Below are positions 59,896 to 64,000 of a DNA stretch of 64,000 bases, piece after piece; position 1 is the stretch's first letter; every line of letters starts with the position of its first letter. The DNA is from Epinephelus fuscoguttatus. Taxonomy: Eukaryota; Chordata; Actinopteri; Perciformes; Serranidae. The stretch is from NCBI RefSeq assembly GCF_011397635.1, contig NC_064763.1:24441437-24505436 (forward strand), in the 5' to 3' direction. The notes beneath the pieces were generated by a model. It was not told where the DNA came from. It did no database searches and saw only the letters and a list, made by a program, of their open reading frames with translations. The position numbers and the translations under genes were made by a program.

Positions 59896-60103
59896 GTACT
59901 GCAAAGCTCAGTTCACATAGTAACCATGATGGATGAGCAGGCAAGCACACCACCCATGATGATCAATATCTGGAGTGCAGACATTTCAAGGGAGGCATAA
60001 AAACAGCCTGTGTGACATTTAAGAAAAATATTTTCTCCTCAGCGTCAGTCAGTCTCTCTTGCTTTTCTCTTTTGTTCTGACACATGTAGCCCAGCCCTGC
60101 CCT

Positions 60104-60135
<32 letters not shown>

Positions 60136-63100
60136 GACTTCCTCCATGTTGTAGCAGCCAGTGTGCTGGTAAGCTTTGCTGCGCTCAGCAGAGTTTAGAC
60201 ATAGTAAATAATTTACACTTGCAGGTTGGCACACTGCTTGCCTCTCTTTTCCCTGTGTTGTCTGACGATAGGCGGTGGCAGTGAGTCAGGCCTGTGATTG
60301 ATCTGCTCATGAACTATTAACAGCATTTCAACCAACCACCTTTATTAATTATAAGCGTCCAACCCTTGGTCATCTCTGCTTGTCAACTAAACCACCCTCT
60401 GTAAACTGTTATATTTAGCTGCTCTTGTTATGGTGTGTATATTTAGCTGGGTGAGGACAGGGACTTCAGAGGAGTCCTCTCTTCACATTCTCTGTATTGT
60501 ATCCTTAGGGGCGACCCTACATGATGCATTGCAAGTCGTCTTGTGTTATTTTCAGTCATTTGTAATATTGATGTGCATTATGAAAGCCTGGCAGAGGAGT
60601 GTTTGTTGTTGCTTGTGTAACCTGGATGTATGGAAAGTTTTCACGAGGAGCATCACGGCTAGAAAGCTTTTGATGCACATGTTTTTCCTCCAGTGGTCTC
60701 ATCAAAACCAACCTGTGGTTTCTGCTTTTGTTTGTGTTGTCTCTTCAGGGTGCCTGCTTCAGCTCATCAGGCTGATGATGTGTGAACAGGAAGTGTCTCA
60801 GCTTTTACTAATTAAGCGGTGCCTTTCATAGAGAGGCTCGCCTGCCATTTTACTCTCTTTCCAGTCTGACTGAACCTCCCATCCAGCTCCTTTAAGTCCC
60901 TCTCTGCTCCTCCAATTACCCCTGCCACTCTCACCAAATAACATAAGCAGTGTGTTGCTTATATTTGACATATGCTGTAGTTCATTCTGAGGGGCTTGTT
61001 GGCGTTTGTGTCTCATTTGACGAAGTAAGCTCGGAGGTGATTCTCTGCAGTGCCTGTCTGCCTGATCAAAGCTGTAAAGCAGGTGTAATCGCACAGAGCT
61101 TAAGGCTGTTGTTCTGCAGTGTGCTTTAGTAATCAGTGATTATTTCCCCTTGGAAAAAACATATCATTTTATGTTGTTTCTGCTGAATTATATACAATCA
61201 TACAGCTGATAGAGGAAAAAAGGATGACGTAAACAATGAGCCTTGAACCCGTGATGTCATTAGTAATTAAATGTGTTTAAGCCTTTGAGTCACTAACACG
61301 CTACTTATGAGTCATACCTTAAAATATCTGCGGCGAACGGGAAGAGAGTACCAAGAGGAAGATATTGTAAATGCAATAAATGTAAAAAAAACCCAACTTT
61401 GTTTTATTGTAAAAGGGCTAAGGATGGTTAGGTGATGTATGAGCTTCCCGTCGTCTCCATTTGTTAATGCAGGTTCTTTCTGGCAAGGGCAGCCATTTAT
61501 CCCTGTTAGGATGAAGCTGCTGTGACCTGCTTTCATGTTGAGGTATTCTCCTAACTGGTGAAACACTAGCCCAACCACAAACAGTGGCGCCACTTAGGGG
61601 TGGCCAGTGGGGGCCAGGGCCACTCTGATGCAATTTGCTAGGGACACAAACCTTTAAAAAATAATTCTGAGAAACAGTCCCTCCAAAATGTCATGACAAA
61701 ACCTCCTGGCCAATGCATTCTCATCCCAACTCATCAAATATCGCTGCTTGGTCAGTGGACTTTCACGTCTACGTAGAACGTGCTTAGTATCCTCTTAGGC
61801 ATCTGTTGCTGATGTTCCGGGACACTGTGTCAATTTATGCTTGTTACATGCATTATGCTTTTTAAAACACACCTTGTTTTCACAAGAAATGTATGTAAAT
61901 GTAATTTATTTTGACCAAACCAGAGTTGGTGATTGTTGGAACACTGAACTAACTAGATGACTAACAAGAAAAACGATCTTTTGTAATGTGTTAACAAGGC
62001 AATTAAGATAACGTTAGTCTTACTTTGGTGAAAGAAAGCATTTTTAAATGGTGTATGGTTGTATTCTTATGTTAAATTAAAAAATTGAGTGGAAGAATAG
62101 GCCAAAATGGCCCTTTCAAACTAGTGAGTTACACACTCAATGTCATTTCAACAACCGACGTGTGTTGGCATCAAAGCAGCTAACAGAAATCGCCATTTTC
62201 TTTTGTTGTACTCACATGACCATAGCAAACAGTTCGAGGTCCTTTCTATTCATTTTATTTTAATGCGTCCTTGTCTGTGGACTTTCACGTCTACATGTGA
62301 TACACGAGCCTGCACTCACTCCGAAGTCGTTGAAATCTGGCGCTTGGGCAGTGACTTGCAGCTTTAGAAACCAACGACAAAGGTGTCCTTAAATGTTGGC
62401 ATGATATGCCACCGTTTGCCGTTATAGTATAATGGTGCCTGGCGGCATCAGGGGGAAACGTGGCGGGACATGGACGAACATTAAAGCGGCGAAAGTCCAA
62501 GTGGGGCGGTGAGGTGAGTCCAACAAACACCTGACTTTGACCTGACACCGGACTTTCACCCAAGTGAGCGGTGTTTGCATCCCGTAAGATTCCAAAGCCA
62601 AACCCTGTTCTTTTTTCCTAAACCTAACCATGTGTGTTTGTTGTTGAAGGGAAAAAAACGTAAATTTGCGGTGTTGTATCGACATAGTGCATTTATTTTG
62701 AAAGAGACTGTATGTAAACGTTAAATTACTGTGAAAAACTGTCAATTTATGCTTGTTACATGCATTAAGCCTTTTAAAACTACACTTCCACTTTCACATC
62801 ATTAGTTGCTAATAGTCTTTTTCAAAATAAACTTACAACTTTGGTAAAACACCTTGTATTTCCTTGCGCAACAACAGCACAAGGTTAGGTTTAGGGAACA
62901 AATGCAAATGGTAGTCTGTGGTTTGTTTTACCCATCCACCTCTCCTTCCACTCACTCTATAGGGACTTTCCAGCTCCTTATATTACGTTGTTACCAGCAG
63001 AGTTTCTAACTGATGCTGCCAGATGCATTATAAACTGACACATCTTTCATAGAGGTTTGATACTCTGCCGGGTCGTGTTAGAAACCGAAGCTGCCCAGCA

Positions 63101-64000
63101 GCATATACCGCCACAAAAGGTGCCTTTTTGCATTGGTGTCTGATGCTGAAATCACTGACAAAGCAGTGGTATTTGACAACTTGTGAATGAGAACGAGCTG
63201 CCCTGGCTCATGGACTAATTTGAACAACAATAAACTGCCTAACATGTATATACAGATACACATTAAAACAAGATTGTTGTGTAACTCAAAATGTTGATGG
63301 TACCAGTAGTGGTCAATGCACTTCAGATAATTAGTAAACTGAAGTAAGAAAAGAAAAAAGAAACCGAGTATGCTATTTCTTAACTCTCATATTGACATTT
63401 TTCAACTAGCTTATATACTACAACAATACAATAGTGAAATTCATTTATGACTTTTGGTTTTGGTGTTTTCAGTGGTTTCATCTGGTCACCCCTAGGAAAA
63501 ATCTCTGGGGGCACAGCTGGCTACAAAAGGGGAAGGACAGGTCGAGGGAGGGGGAGCAGGAAAATGTTTTCATGCTTCTAGGTGATTTCGTCTCTGCATT
63601 TTATTAACTGCCATCACGTCTCTCCACATAAACATTTATCAGGATGAAAAGAAGTATGGTCATTACAGGAAAAAAAACATATTTTACTCAACATGCGCAG
63701 TGCTGCTCGGATCATGCTCCTTTTAAAATGCATCGCCATGCAGACGATAACTCAAATTTATGACTGTGATGCAAAGTAATTCATAGTGCTTCACCATCAA
63801 CATTTTGTCACTGTCTTGCAGAATGGTTACAAACATGTATGATGATTAGGTTTGATCAAGTTTTTTTTTATTTATTTATTTTTTTAAAAAGCAGTCTTGT
63901 ATTTGTTTATTTATTATGTTGTAGACCAGATGGCCAAACAGGGAAGTCAAAATGATACTCCGTGTATTTGCCATATGGAGAATGGTAGCCCTTTCTACAG
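59896..64000 (+). other. ABCG4 intron, no further exon found
   Basis: I looked for the next ABCG4 exon (Walker A region) and found none. There is an AC repeat near 60108 and the repeat cluster at 61.6-62.8 kb. Confidence 0.6.
61585..62790. repeat. Repeat cluster in ABCG4 intron
   Basis: Starts with GTGGCGCCACTTAGGGGTGG. TCAATTTATGCTTGTTACAT occurs directly twice, near 61831 and 62738. GTGGACTTTCACGTCTAC also occurs twice, near 61757 and 62277. The 62575-62725 part matches the host repeat of the Harbinger insertion at 52.8 kb. No coding exon seen. Confidence 0.45.

Noticed and set aside
60430-60831. 133-codon plus-strand frame in the ABCG4 intron, as a possible exon
   Set aside because: Does not resemble any ABCG4 segment, lacks matching phase-1 acceptor/donor sites, and contains no ABC motifs.
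1-64000. CRISPR arrays, operons, prophage or toxin systems
   Set aside because: The sequence is vertebrate; no spaced direct-repeat array or bacterial gene cluster is present.

Overview
The window looks like nuclear DNA of a ray-finned fish, most probably a spiny-rayed (percomorph) teleost. The signs are vertebrate genes split by GT-AG introns, AT-rich introns full of microsatellites, and repeat families typical of fish: tRNA-derived SINEs, hAT, Harbinger and TTAA-target DNA transposons, and fish-type LINE tails. I cannot name the species. Gene models were built by hand from reading frames, splice sites and intron phases, and every junction given is consistent in phase.

Layout. 0.6-19.4 kb: the first five coding exons of C2CD2L (TMEM24) on the minus strand, with a 14.6-kb first intron; the 3' part lies left of the window. 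20-24.1 kb: AT-rich spacer. 24.5-30.3 kb: complete DPAGT1 (nine coding exons, plus strand), with a nested transposon stack in intron 3. 32.6-34.9 kb: a TTAA-flanked DNA transposon carrying a broken LINE. 36.7-41.6 kb: complete HINFP (nine coding exons, plus). 44.9-46.9 kb: a small secreted protein with one sushi domain (five coding exons, plus), which I do not recognise as a named gene. 49.4-51.2 kb: a small secreted protein made only of a transcobalamin C-terminal-like domain (four coding exons, minus). 52.8-53.3 kb: a Harbinger-type element. 56.3-58.6 kb: a nested transposon stack. 59.7 kb to the end: the first coding exon of ABCG4 (plus), followed by more than 4 kb of intron.

C2CD2L, DPAGT1, HINFP and ABCG4 are also neighbours in human 11q23.3, so this is a conserved gene block. 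Compared with the human order as I remember it, the divergent DPAGT1/C2CD2L pair is flipped relative to HINFP and ABCG4, and two small secreted-protein genes sit between HINFP and ABCG4. The genes do not form one pathway: DPAGT1 starts N-glycosylation in the ER, C2CD2L moves lipid at ER-plasma membrane contacts, HINFP drives histone H4 transcription, and ABCG4 exports sterols.

Much of the remaining sequence is transposon-derived. The best-supported structures are nested insertions with target-site duplications, two long fold-back elements, and three hammerhead-ribozyme-like sequence cores in repeats. I found no CRISPR, operon or other prokaryotic system.
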